Below are positions 56,612-64,000 of a stretch of DNA of 64,000 bases, piece by piece; positions within the stretch are counted from its first letter, which is position 1; each line of letters starts with the position of its first letter. The stretch is taken from contig NZ_CP033040.1 in NCBI RefSeq assembly GCF_004293625.1, forward strand, positions 1,302,001-1,366,000, read 5' to 3'. The position numbers and the translations under genes are program-made. The notes under the pieces are model-generated. The model had not been told where the DNA came from, did no database searches, and saw only the letters and a program-made list of their open reading frames with translations. The stretch comes from Thiomicrorhabdus indica (GTDB taxonomy: Bacteria > Pseudomonadota > Gammaproteobacteria > Thiomicrospirales > Thiomicrospiraceae).

Positions 56612-56691
56612 TAGCTTGTGACATTTTTGTTAAGCCGCAAGCTTAATATCACGGACGTTTATTTTTTTGATTACTTAAAGGAATTAATCTC

Positions 56692-57279
56692 ATGCGTTCT
56701 ATTTTTATGGCAGGTTTTGCTCTAGCTGGTGCTCTTACTCTTTCTGCTTGTGACTCTATGCCATCGACTAAAGCTGATGCAAAAGAAGCGAAATCAACTG
56801 CTGCAGCGAACGTTGCAGCTCAAGCAGCAGAAACTCAAATTTTTGAAGTTTTTCATGATGGTCGTATCAACCAATTCTACGATTACAAAACTTATCAATC
56901 ATTTTTGAATGTAGGTGAAACTGCATATCGCCTTACACGCATTGGTGGTGGTCCAAAAGGAGAAACGCTGGTTTTCGGTCTAACTAAAGCAGACAAGAAA
57001 AAAGGCCTAAATACACCTGCGGCGATGATTTGGGATGGAAAATCAGAAGCATCTGAAAACTTCTACGGTGAAATGCATAAACACGGCCGTATTTATGTGT
57101 TTGATACTATGGCAGACATGAAACATGTTCGTGAACTAGGTCACCCTAATTTCATGTTTACTGAAATCGGTATGGGGCCAAAAGGTGAAACGGTCGTATT
57201 TGTACTAAACAAAGCCAACAAAAAGAAAAAGCCTGTTGCTCAAATTGCAAAATACAAAGCACTGAATGGTATGAAGTAA
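56692..57279 (+). CDS. Lipoprotein with internal duplication, likely phosphate-regulated
   Basis: This 195-residue protein has a lipoprotein signal: a hydrophobic N-terminus and lipobox LSAC with the modified C20. After an Ala-rich tether (about 30-48) come two similar units of about 55 residues (50-104 and 124-180), each with an HxxGRI-like opening, an I-G-x-G-PKGET-x-VF strand and a basic KADKKK/KANKKK end. I know no named family. A Pho box upstream predicts induction on phosphate limitation; the function is unknown. Own terminator; it separates rpsO from pnp. Confidence 0.8.
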   Translation: MRSIFMAGFALAGALTLSACDSMPSTKADAKEAKSTAAANVAAQAAETQIFEVFHDGRINQFYDYKTYQSFLNVGETAYRLTRIGGGPKGETLVFGLTKADKKKGLNTPAAMIWDGKSEASENFYGEMHKHGRIYVFDTMADMKHVRELGHPNFMFTEIGMGPKGETVVFVLNKANKKKKPVAQIAKYKALNGMK

Positions 57280-57308
57280 GTTTTACTTAAAAGAAAATTA
57301 TGCTTTTT

Positions 57309-57336
57309 AAAACCCAGCCTAAGCGCTGGGTTTTTT
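57309..57336 (+). terminator. Rho-independent terminator after the lipoprotein gene
   Basis: A 10-bp stem AAAACCCAGC / GCTGGGTTTT with a 6-nt loop, then T run. Confidence 0.9.
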
Positions 57337-57492
57337 CGTTTTATGATGTTCAATCTCACCCTTTAAAATGCCCATTCGTGCAAAAATCTCTATTGAATGC
57401 AGAAATTGTTATTTTGCTACTAGCCAATTTTTATGTAACCGGTAGAATGGCAGTCGGTTTAGTGATTAGACAGTAACCCTAATGGTCTTTTT

Positions 57493-57567
57493 AAGCCTGA
57501 ATCCCTAAATTTATTTGCTTGTGTAAATTAAATGATACCGGCCGGTTAAGTTTAGGGATTCAGGTTT
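57493..57567 (+). promoter_or_regulatory. Long hairpin in the pnp leader, likely RNase III target
   Basis: Arms 57493-57513 and 57547-57567 pair over 21 bp with two G-U pairs; the central 14 bp (CCTGAATCCCTAAA and its complement) are perfect. The 33-nt loop ends with palindrome copy 21. In E. coli the pnp leader has a long stem cut by RNase III, after which PNPase represses its own mRNA; the position and length here fit that role. No other gene lies in this 340-bp gap. Confidence 0.75.
57537..57546. repeat. ACCGGCCGGT palindrome copy 21 (pnp leader)
   Basis: Forms the last ten bases of the loop of the pnp leader hairpin, next to its 3' arm. Confidence 0.95.
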
Positions 57568-57619
57568 CTGTCTAGATGACAAATCACGCTATGAAAGAAA
57601 TCTGAATAAAGGAAAAACT

Positions 57620-59710
57620 ATGTCAAAGATTACTTCTTCATTCCAATATGGAAAACATACTGTCACCCTAGAAACGGGTGAAATTGCGCGCCAAGCAGAT
57701 GGTGCAGTGATGGTTGGAATGGGAAAAACTCGCGTTTTAGTGACGGTTGTCGGAGCTAAGACAGCTAATGAAGGGCAGGACTTTTTCCCTTTAACTGTCA
57801 ATTATCAAGAAAAAGCCTATGCGGCTGGAAAAATTCCAGGTGGTTTCTTAAAGCGAGAAGGTCGTCCATCCGAAAAAGAAACCTTAACATCTCGTCTGAT
57901 TGACCGTCCAATTCGTCCTTTATTTCCAAAAGGGTTTTATAACGAAGTTCAAATTATTGCGACAGTTGTCGCACTTGACCCAGAAGTAGGAACTGAAGTA
58001 CCTGCAATGCTTGGGACTTCAGCAGCACTTGCAATTTCTGGCATTCCTTTCAATGGACCAATTGGGGCTGCAATTGTTGGTTTTAATGATGGTGAATATC
58101 TGTTGAATCCAAGTGCAGATGAACTTGAAGCCTCTGACCTCGAATTGTCAGTTGCGGGTACAAAAGATGCAGTGCTGATGGTTGAATCCGAAGCAGCAGA
58201 ACTAAGTGAAGAAGAAATGCTAGGTGCAGTTGTTTTCGGCCATTCACAAATGAAAACGGCCATTGAAGCGATTGAAGCATTTGCCAAAGAAGCTGGAAAA
58301 CCAAAATGGGACTGGCAACCTGCGCAAGAAAATACCGCATTAAAAGACGCTGTATTTGGTTTGATTGAAAAAGATGTTGCGGATGCATATTTAATCTCTG
58401 ACAAGATGGATCGATATGCGGCGTTGGATGCCGCTAAGACGAAAGCACTTGACGCTTTGGCTGAGTCGGAAGAAAACCCTGACGGTTTTAATGCTAAAGA
58501 AATCGAGGGTATGTTTGGTAAAGTGCAAAAGTCAGTTGTTCGTGGACGTGTTATTGCAGGTGAGCCTCGTATTGATGGCCGTGACACAAAAACGGTTCGT
58601 GCCATTAACTGCCAAGTGGGTGTTCTTCCACAAGTGCATGGTTCTGCTTTGTTTACACGAGGAGAAACACAGGCGTTGGTTGTAACCACTCTAGGTACTG
58701 AAAAAGATGCAAAAATTGTTGATGAACTAACCGGTTCTTACCACGACCGCTTTATGTTGCACTACAACTTCCCTCCTTTTTCTGTAGGTGAGTGTGGCCG
58801 AACAGGTTCCCCAGGTCGTCGTGAAATTGGTCATGGTATGTTGGCTCGCCGTGGTGTAGCAGCCATGCTACCAACTGCAGAAGAATTCCCATATACAATT
58901 CGTGTTGTTTCTGAGATTACTGAATCCAATGGTTCAAGTTCTATGGCATCGGTTTGCGGTACCTCAATGTCGCTCATGCATGCAGGTGTTCCAATTGAAG
59001 CACCTGTGGCTGGAATCGCGATGGGACTCATCAAAGAAGACTCAGGTTTTGCAGTACTTTCGGACATTCTGGGTGATGAAGATCATCTGGGCGATATGGA
59101 CTTTAAGGTGGCAGGGACTGAAGAAGGTATCACTGCGCTGCAAATGGATATCAAAATCAACGGTATCACCGAAGAGATTATGCAAATCGCTTTAGAGCAA
59201 GCAAAAGCTGGACGTCTACACATTTTGGGTGAAATGGCGAACGCGATTACACATTCGAACCAAGAAGTTGCAACGACAGCGCCGCGTTTCTTTATCATGA
59301 AAGTCAAACCACAAAAAGTGCGTGAAATCATTGGTAAAGGGGGCGCAACGATTCGTTCTATCACAGAAGAGTCAGGTTGTACGATTGAGTTGGATGACGA
59401 TGGAAATGTTAAAATCGCTGCAACGGATAGTGACGCTGCGCAAGTAGCAATCGATAAGATCAATGAAATCATTGCAGAGCCTGAAATTGGCGTGGTATAT
59501 GACGCAGTGGTTAAGAAAATCGTTGATTTTGGTGCCTTTGTTGCCTACATGCCTGGCCGTGAAGGGTTGGTTCATGTTTCTCAAATTGCTAAAGAACGTG
59601 TCGAAGACGTCAATGATTACCTAAAAGAAGGTCAAGCGATTCGCGTCAAGCTAACGGATATCGATAAACAAGGTCGTGTGAAGTTGTCTATGACAGCGGT
59701 TGAAGAGTGA
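57620..59710 (+). CDS. pnp: Polyribonucleotide nucleotidyltransferase
   Basis: PNPase degrades RNA 3'-5' using phosphate and is part of the degradosome. The 696-residue protein (E. coli 711) has two RNase PH domains joined by a helical domain, [27 protein letters not shown] active-site sequence (visible as [14 protein letters not shown]), then a KH domain ([17 protein letters not shown]) and an S1 domain ([20 protein letters not shown]). AAGGA lies before the ATG. It has its own leader hairpin and terminator. The preceding gene is a lipoprotein rather than rpsO. Confidence 0.97.
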   Translation: MSKITSSFQYGKHTVTLETGEIARQADGAVMVGMGKTRVLVTVVGAKTANEGQDFFPLTVNYQEKAYAAGKIPGGFLKREGRPSEKETLTSRLIDRPIRPLFPKGFYNEVQIIATVVALDPEVGTEVPAMLGTSAALAISGIPFNGPIGAAIVGFNDGEYLLNPSADELEASDLELSVAGTKDAVLMVESEAAELSEEEMLGAVVFGHSQMKTAIEAIEAFAKEAGKPKWDWQPAQENTALKDAVFGLIEKDVADAYLISDKMDRYAALDAAKTKALDALAESEENPDGFNAKEIEGMFGKVQKSVVRGRVIAGEPRIDGRDTKTVRAINCQVGVLPQVHGSALFTRGETQALVVTTLGTEKDAKIVDELTGSYHDRFMLHYNFPPFSVGECGRTGSPGRREIGHGMLARRGVAAMLPTAEEFPYTIRVVSEITESNGSSSMASVCGTSMSLMHAGVPIEAPVAGIAMGLIKEDSGFAVLSDILGDEDHLGDMDFKVAGTEEGITALQMDIKINGITEEIMQIALEQAKAGRLHILGEMANAITHSNQEVATTAPRFFIMKVKPQKVREIIGKGGATIRSITEESGCTIELDDDGNVKIAATDSDAAQVAIDKINEIIAEPEIGVVYDAVVKKIVDFGAFVAYMPGREGLVHVSQIAKERVEDVNDYLKEGQAIRVKLTDIDKQGRVKLSMTAVEE

Positions 59711-59730
59711 TTCTTTAACGCAACCTTTTA

Positions 59731-59759
59731 AAAAAGCCATTCTATTGAATGGCTTTTTT
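59731..59759 (+). terminator. Rho-independent terminator after pnp
   Basis: A perfect 12-bp stem AAAAAGCCATTC / GAATGGCTTTTT with a TATT loop. Confidence 0.95.
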
Positions 59760-59933
59760 GTATAAGTCATTTATAAAAAGCAATGATTTTACAAATTCAG
59801 TTACGTGCAATAAAACTTTCACTGGTAATAAAACTCTGCAAAGTTCTTATAGATGATCTTGTAGCGTCTTTTTTATCTCACTGACTGACTTTGTTACTAG
59901 CTAAATTGTTGTCGTGTAAAAAGAGAAATAAAA

Positions 59934-62852
59934 ATGAAAAAACAACATCCAGCATTTGAATTGTTAGGCGAAACACCAATTGAAACCTTAAAACTTACGG
60001 TAGAGCACTATCGACATAAAGTCACAGGTGCAGAACATTATCATTTGAGTGCGGACGATCCGCAAAATGTGTTTATGGTCGCATTACGTACCGTGCCAAT
60101 GGACTCTACCGGTGTTGCCCATATTTTGGAACATACCGTATTGTGTGGGTCTGAAAAATATCCAGTCCGTGATCCATTTTTTATGATGATTCGTCGTTCA
60201 TTGAATACTTTTATGAATGCGTTTACATCGAGTGATTGGACGGCTTATCCATTTGCTACAGAAAATCGCAAGGATTTTCAAAACTTATTGCAGGTCTATA
60301 TGGATGCCGTGTTTTTTCCAAACATTGATCCTCTGGATTTTGCTCAGGAAGGGCACCGTTTTGAGTTTGAAGAGATGGATAACCCTGAGTCAAAACTGAC
60401 GTATAAAGGTGTTGTCTTCAATGAAATGAAAGGTGCGATGAGCTCACCAGTTTCGACGCTGTGGCAAACCTTAACGACTGAGTTGTATCCGACATCAACG
60501 TATCACTATAACTCGGGTGGTGAACCTGAGGATATTCCCAATTTAACTTATCAACAATTAAAAGATTTCCATAGTCTTCACTATCATCCGTCCAATTCTG
60601 TGTTTATGACTTATGGCGATATTTCGGCATTAGAACATCAAACGCAATTTGAAGAGTTGGCATTGGTACGATTCAATGACAAGGTTGAAAAAATTACTGT
60701 TAATACTGAGCAAAGATTCTCAGTTCCTAAAACAGTCAAACGCAATTATGCCCTAGATGAAGCAGAGACAAAGCAAAAAACTTATATCAATATTGCTTGG
60801 TTACTGGGTGAAAACAAAGATCCATTGGAAGTCCTTAAAGGCCATTTGTTGTCTGCAGTCTTGCTAGATAATTCCTCATGCCCCATGCGCAAGCTATTAG
60901 AAGATACAGAACTTGCACAAGCGCCATCTCCACTATGTGGCTTTGAAGAATCGAATAAAGAAATGGCATTTGTGTTGGGCGTGCAAGGTTCAGAAGCTGA
61001 GCATACAGAAGAATTCGAAAAACTGGTATTGGACGAATTGCATCGCATTGCGAATGAAGGGGTTGATCCTGAGTTACTTGAAGCGATGTTACATCAATTG
61101 GAGCTTTCCCAGCGTGAAGTGGGGGGAGATTCTTACCCTTACGGTTTGCAAATGATTTTGCACTCTTTGGCAGGAGCTATGCACGATGGCGACCCAATAG
61201 CACTACTAGATGTGGATGCGGCTCTAAAACAACTTGAAGGTGAAATTAAAGATCCGAAATTTATTCCGAATTTAATTCAATCATGGTTGCTAGATAATCC
61301 TCATCGTTTGACATTGACTATGGTGCCAGATAAAGAGCTTTCTGCGAAGAAAGAACAAGCAGAAATTCAAAAATTAGCCAAGATTCAATCGGAATTAACC
61401 TTTGAACAGAAGCAACAGATTGTTGATCAAGCCTTGGCTTTGGCAAAGCGTCAGGAGCAGATGGATGACCCTAGTCTTTTACCAGAGGTAACTAAAGAAG
61501 ACATTCCTGTAGATATTAAAAATCCAGAGGGTGAACATCGTCAAATGGGTTCATTGCCGGTGACTGATTATGTATGTGGTTCTAATGGCATTAGCTACCA
61601 ACAAATGGTAATGCAAATGCCTGAATTAACCAACGATCAGCAAGCATTGATGCCGTTATTCAGTAGTTCACTGACTGAGATGGGCTCAGGAGAGCGTGAT
61701 TATTTGCAAACGCAAGCACTGCAAGCTGCAGTAACAGGTGGAATGGGGGCGCGTACAGCATTGCGTGATAATTTGAATGATTCTCAAAACCCTCACAGTC
61801 ACTATGTATTGAGTGCCAAAGCATTGAATCGAAATGTTCAACCTATGAGTGAAATTTTGCACGATACACTGCATGCACCGAACTTTTTAGAACATCAACG
61901 TTTAAATGATCTGTTTTCTCAAATTCGTGCTGGAATTGATCAGGGTATTACGGGTTCTGGACATATGCATGCCATGATGACAGCAGTCCAAAACTTTACG
62001 CCAATTTCCAAATGGAAGTTTGATCGCAGTGGTTTTGCTGGTATCCGAGCGATTAAAGATTTATATGAATCAGTTCAGACTGCACCAGAGAAGATTGAAG
62101 AAATCGCAGAGAGTTTGACTACGATCGCACAAAAAATTTCTCAATCGCCAAAACAGGCTTTGGTTGTGTCTGATGAACAAGGAATTGAAGAGGCATTACA
62201 TGCTGTAGATTCAGTTTGGGGGCAAGAATCCGAGTATGCAGGACAAAAAGAATTTAGCCTTCAGGCCTCAAACTTGCCAGTCAAACAAGCTTGGATTACA
62301 TCAACACAAGTGAACTTCTGCGCTATGGCTTATCCTGCCGTGCCAAGCGGTCATCCAGATGCTCCGAAACTGGCTGTTTTAGGTGCTTGTTTACGAAATG
62401 GTTTCTTACATACCGCAGTTCGTGAAAAAGGTGGTGCATACGGCGGAGGCGCAAGTTTTAATTCAGAAGCGGCTGGGTTTGTATTTTATTCTTATCGTGA
62501 TCCTCGATTGATGGAAACCTTTGATGACTTTGCTCAAGCAAAAGATTGGTTAATGTCTTCGGAAGCGACTCAAGCTAAAGTGGATGAAGCGATTTTGAAC
62601 GTGATTTCAGCGATGGATAAACCGGGTTCACCGGCCGGTGAAATGAAAAAAGCGTTTTTTCAGCAACTTTATGGGCGCACTTATGATGTTCGGATGGCAT
62701 ACCGACAAGGAGTCATTTCGACCACTATTGATGAATTGCGTGCCTTAGCAGAAAAATACTTTAATCCTGAAAAAGCTTCCTACGCTGTGCTCACTCATAA
62801 AGGCACAATTGAAGCGCTTCAAGATCAGGGATTTGAGAGCTTCACTCTTTAA
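59934..62852 (+). CDS. M16C metalloprotease, PreP/insulinase family
   Basis: This 972-residue zinc protease has the inverted zinc motif HILEH at 63-67 followed by TVLCGSEKYPVRDPFFMM, and the distal glutamate in GVVFNEMKGAMSSP, all typical of the M16C group that includes presequence protease PreP. The duplicated halves are complete, with REKGGAYGGGASFNSEAA near the C-terminus, typical of the substrate-binding half. No signal peptide is seen, so it is probably cytosolic and degrades peptides. Palindrome copy 22 encodes Ser-Pro-Ala-Gly-Glu. It is monocistronic with a terminator. Confidence 0.93.
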   Translation: MKKQHPAFELLGETPIETLKLTVEHYRHKVTGAEHYHLSADDPQNVFMVALRTVPMDSTGVAHILEHTVLCGSEKYPVRDPFFMMIRRSLNTFMNAFTSSDWTAYPFATENRKDFQNLLQVYMDAVFFPNIDPLDFAQEGHRFEFEEMDNPESKLTYKGVVFNEMKGAMSSPVSTLWQTLTTELYPTSTYHYNSGGEPEDIPNLTYQQLKDFHSLHYHPSNSVFMTYGDISALEHQTQFEELALVRFNDKVEKITVNTEQRFSVPKTVKRNYALDEAETKQKTYINIAWLLGENKDPLEVLKGHLLSAVLLDNSSCPMRKLLEDTELAQAPSPLCGFEESNKEMAFVLGVQGSEAEHTEEFEKLVLDELHRIANEGVDPELLEAMLHQLELSQREVGGDSYPYGLQMILHSLAGAMHDGDPIALLDVDAALKQLEGEIKDPKFIPNLIQSWLLDNPHRLTLTMVPDKELSAKKEQAEIQKLAKIQSELTFEQKQQIVDQALALAKRQEQMDDPSLLPEVTKEDIPVDIKNPEGEHRQMGSLPVTDYVCGSNGISYQQMVMQMPELTNDQQALMPLFSSSLTEMGSGERDYLQTQALQAAVTGGMGARTALRDNLNDSQNPHSHYVLSAKALNRNVQPMSEILHDTLHAPNFLEHQRLNDLFSQIRAGIDQGITGSGHMHAMMTAVQNFTPISKWKFDRSGFAGIRAIKDLYESVQTAPEKIEEIAESLTTIAQKISQSPKQALVVSDEQGIEEALHAVDSVWGQESEYAGQKEFSLQASNLPVKQAWITSTQVNFCAMAYPAVPSGHPDAPKLAVLGACLRNGFLHTAVREKGGAYGGGASFNSEAAGFVFYSYRDPRLMETFDDFAQAKDWLMSSEATQAKVDEAILNVISAMDKPGSPAGEMKKAFFQQLYGRTYDVRMAYRQGVISTTIDELRALAEKYFNPEKASYAVLTHKGTIEALQDQGFESFTL
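62627..62642. repeat. ACCGGCCGGT palindrome copy 22, 16-bp palindrome
   Basis: The core is 62630-62639, extended by TTC/GAA. In the M16 protease gene, read as Pro-Ala-Gly. Confidence 0.95.
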
Positions 62853-62880
62853 GTTCTTTATGATTTTGATGACTCTTTCA

Positions 62881-62908
62881 AAAAAGCCAATAATTTAATT
62901 GGCTTTTT
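62881..62908 (+). terminator. Rho-independent terminator after the M16 protease gene
   Basis: AAAAAGCCAAT pairs with ATTGGCTTTTT around a short AT loop, followed by T. Confidence 0.9.
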
Positions 62909-62961
62909 TCGTTTAGAATGAATGACTTTCTAAGTATCTTATATAAATTGGGCAGAAAACG

Positions 62962-63817
62962 TTGTTGATAACGCCTTATGTTAGAGTAGTTCTTGGACAT
63001 AGAATAATAGCAGGTTTTACGCAAGTGACTTCACAAACTCAGCCAAATATTTTAGACAAAATTGAATACAGAGATCAGTCTGGCCGCGAATATTCACTGG
63101 ATTGCCGCCGTTGTGCATCCATGATAAATTTTGATTTTAGTTATGCGTTTCAACCGATTATTAATGCCGATCTAAAGCAGATATTTGGTTATGAAGCGTT
63201 GGTTAGAGGACCTAATAGTGAATCTGCATGGAGCGTTATTTCGAAAGTTAATGATGATAACCGATATGCATTCGATCAAATCTGTCGTCAAAAAGCGATT
63301 CGTATGGCGGCTGAGCTGAATGTTCAGTCTATGCTCAGTATCAATTTTCTTCCTAATGCTGTATACGAGCCGGAACACTGCATTCAAAGTACCTTAAAAG
63401 CTGCACATGAAGTGAATTTTCCCGTTGAGAAGATTATGTTTGAAGTTACAGAATCTGAAAAAGTCTTAGATCGCAAACATCTCACTAACATCTTCCAGTA
63501 TTACCATTCTCAAGGTTTTACTGTGGCATTGGATGATTTTGGTGCTGGGCACGCAGGGTTGAATATGTTGTCGAGTTTTGTTCCGGATATACTCAAAATT
63601 GATATGGAATTATGATCAAGATAAGGTGAAACAGATTATAGCCAGAAACCTTGTTAAGATGTGTCAAGAGCTTAAGGTAACAGTACTGGCTGAAGGAATT
63701 GAAACCCAAGAAGAATATCAATTCTATCGTGATTTGGGTGTGAACTTATTTCAAGGTTATCTTTTCGCTAAACCCGGTTTTGAGTGTCTGCCCGAAATCG
63801 ACTGGTCGGTTGCTTAA
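62962..63817 (+). pseudogene. EAL-domain protein gene broken by a frameshift near 63605
   Basis: The first frame (62962-63615) encodes most of an EAL domain with intact GYEALVRG, MLSINFLPNAV, FEVTESEKV and DDFGAGHAG, then hits TGA right after KIDMEL. The rest of the domain continues in the +1 frame to 63817 (DQDKVKQIIARNLVKM, VLAEGIETQEEY, FQGYLFAKPGF). Relatives have about four residues (such as IRNI) between MEL and DQD; here they are missing, fitting an 11-nt deletion at about 63610. As read, the catalytic domain is truncated. It could be a true pseudogene or a sequencing error. The start is uncertain (TTG 62962 or GTG 63025). No sensor domain is present. Confidence 0.85.
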
Positions 63818-63880
63818 GGTATCAAGTGAAAACTGCAAGAAGAACGTCTTTTTATTTAATAAGACGCTCATCAAATGTTC

Positions 63881-63890
63881 ACCGGCCGGT
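63881..63890. repeat. ACCGGCCGGT palindrome copy 23 (near right edge)
   Basis: Its last base is the first base of the stop codon complement of the minus-strand gene at the edge. Confidence 0.95.
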
Positions 63891-64000
63891 TAAAATAATA
63901 ATGCCTGAAACTTTCGACGGTATTCATTTACCAACTCAGGGTGAGAGCTCTTTAGGTTTTCAAACTGTTCTAATAGCGTCTTTCGTGCATATCCATCCGA
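63890..64000 (-). CDS. C-terminal 36 residues of an unidentified gene, cut by window edge
   Basis: On the minus strand an open frame enters from the right edge and ends at a TAA (63890-63892). The visible tail contains YARKTLLEQFENLKSSH, then PELVNEYRRKFQALLF as the C-terminus; it is helical and charged. It is convergent with the broken EAL gene, and a palindrome copy touches its stop codon, as seen after icd and cheW. I cannot name the family from this fragment. Confidence 0.55.
   Translation of the reverse strand, partial: SDGYARKTLLEQFENLKSSHPELVNEYRRKFQALLF

Noticed and set aside
57949-58689. Long open frame (246 codons) on the minus strand inside pnp
   Set aside because: It lies wholly antisense to a strongly conserved gene, is Ser/Ala-rich without any domain pattern, and reflects codon use of pnp.

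Overview
This 64 kb window is a stretch of housekeeping chromosome from a gammaproteobacterium. The evidence is gene content and order: nadB / mucC-mucD-lepA-lepB-rnc-era-recO-pdxJ-acpS, clpS-clpA-infA-aat, acs with a DUF485/ActP pair, rimP-nusA-infB-rbfA-truB, and rpsO-pnp. The base composition is moderately AT-rich. A monomeric isocitrate dehydrogenase, many c-di-GMP and chemotaxis proteins and the overall gene style would fit a Thiomicrospira/Hydrogenovibrio-type sulfur oxidiser, but no rRNA gene is present, so that placement is inference. I saw no insertion sequences, phage genes, CRISPR arrays or tRNA genes.

Layout. 1-1.4 kb: end of a hybrid histidine kinase and a LuxR-type response regulator. 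1.5-8.5 kb: a DUF5610 protein, prfB with its programmed +1 frameshift, lysS, and a poly-HAMP chemoreceptor. 8.6-12.3 kb: ygfZ, cheW, nadB. 12.7-21.7 kb: a long co-directional block from rseC/mucC to acpS; its usual sigma-E regulators (algU, mucA, mucB) are missing. 21.8-34.2 kb: icd, a PhnD-like/GGDEF-EAL pair, a YebC-family gene, phnA, a J-protein, and the N-degron set clpS, clpA, aat with infA. 34.4-45.0 kb: dnaE, the acetate module (acs, DUF485 protein, actP-like) and a DUF294/exonuclease pair. 45.0-59.7 kb: the translation and RNA-decay superoperon region rimP-nusA-infB-rbfA-truB ... rpsO ... pnp, interrupted by a methyltransferase, a cNMP-binding protein, a five-PAS EAL protein and a Pho-box lipoprotein. 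59.9-64 kb: a PreP-like M16 protease, a frameshifted EAL gene and the C-terminal end of an unidentified minus-strand gene.

The most striking signal is not a gene. The 10-bp palindrome ACCGGCCGGT occurs 23 times exactly, plus three one-mismatch copies. By chance about 0.02 copies would be expected at this composition (rough hand estimate). Eleven copies lie outside recognised reading frames, often as longer palindromes (up to 22 bp). Twelve lie inside genes, nine of them read as Pro-Ala-Gly. It behaves like a highly iterated palindrome of unknown function.

Several RNA and DNA control elements can be read directly: the RF2 frameshift site, a strong promoter plus attenuator ahead of rimP, an S15-type pseudoknot leader on rpsO, a long RNase III-like hairpin ahead of pnp, and a near-perfect Pho box ahead of the lipoprotein gene. 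A structured, terminator-ended region between mucD and lepA may be a small RNA.
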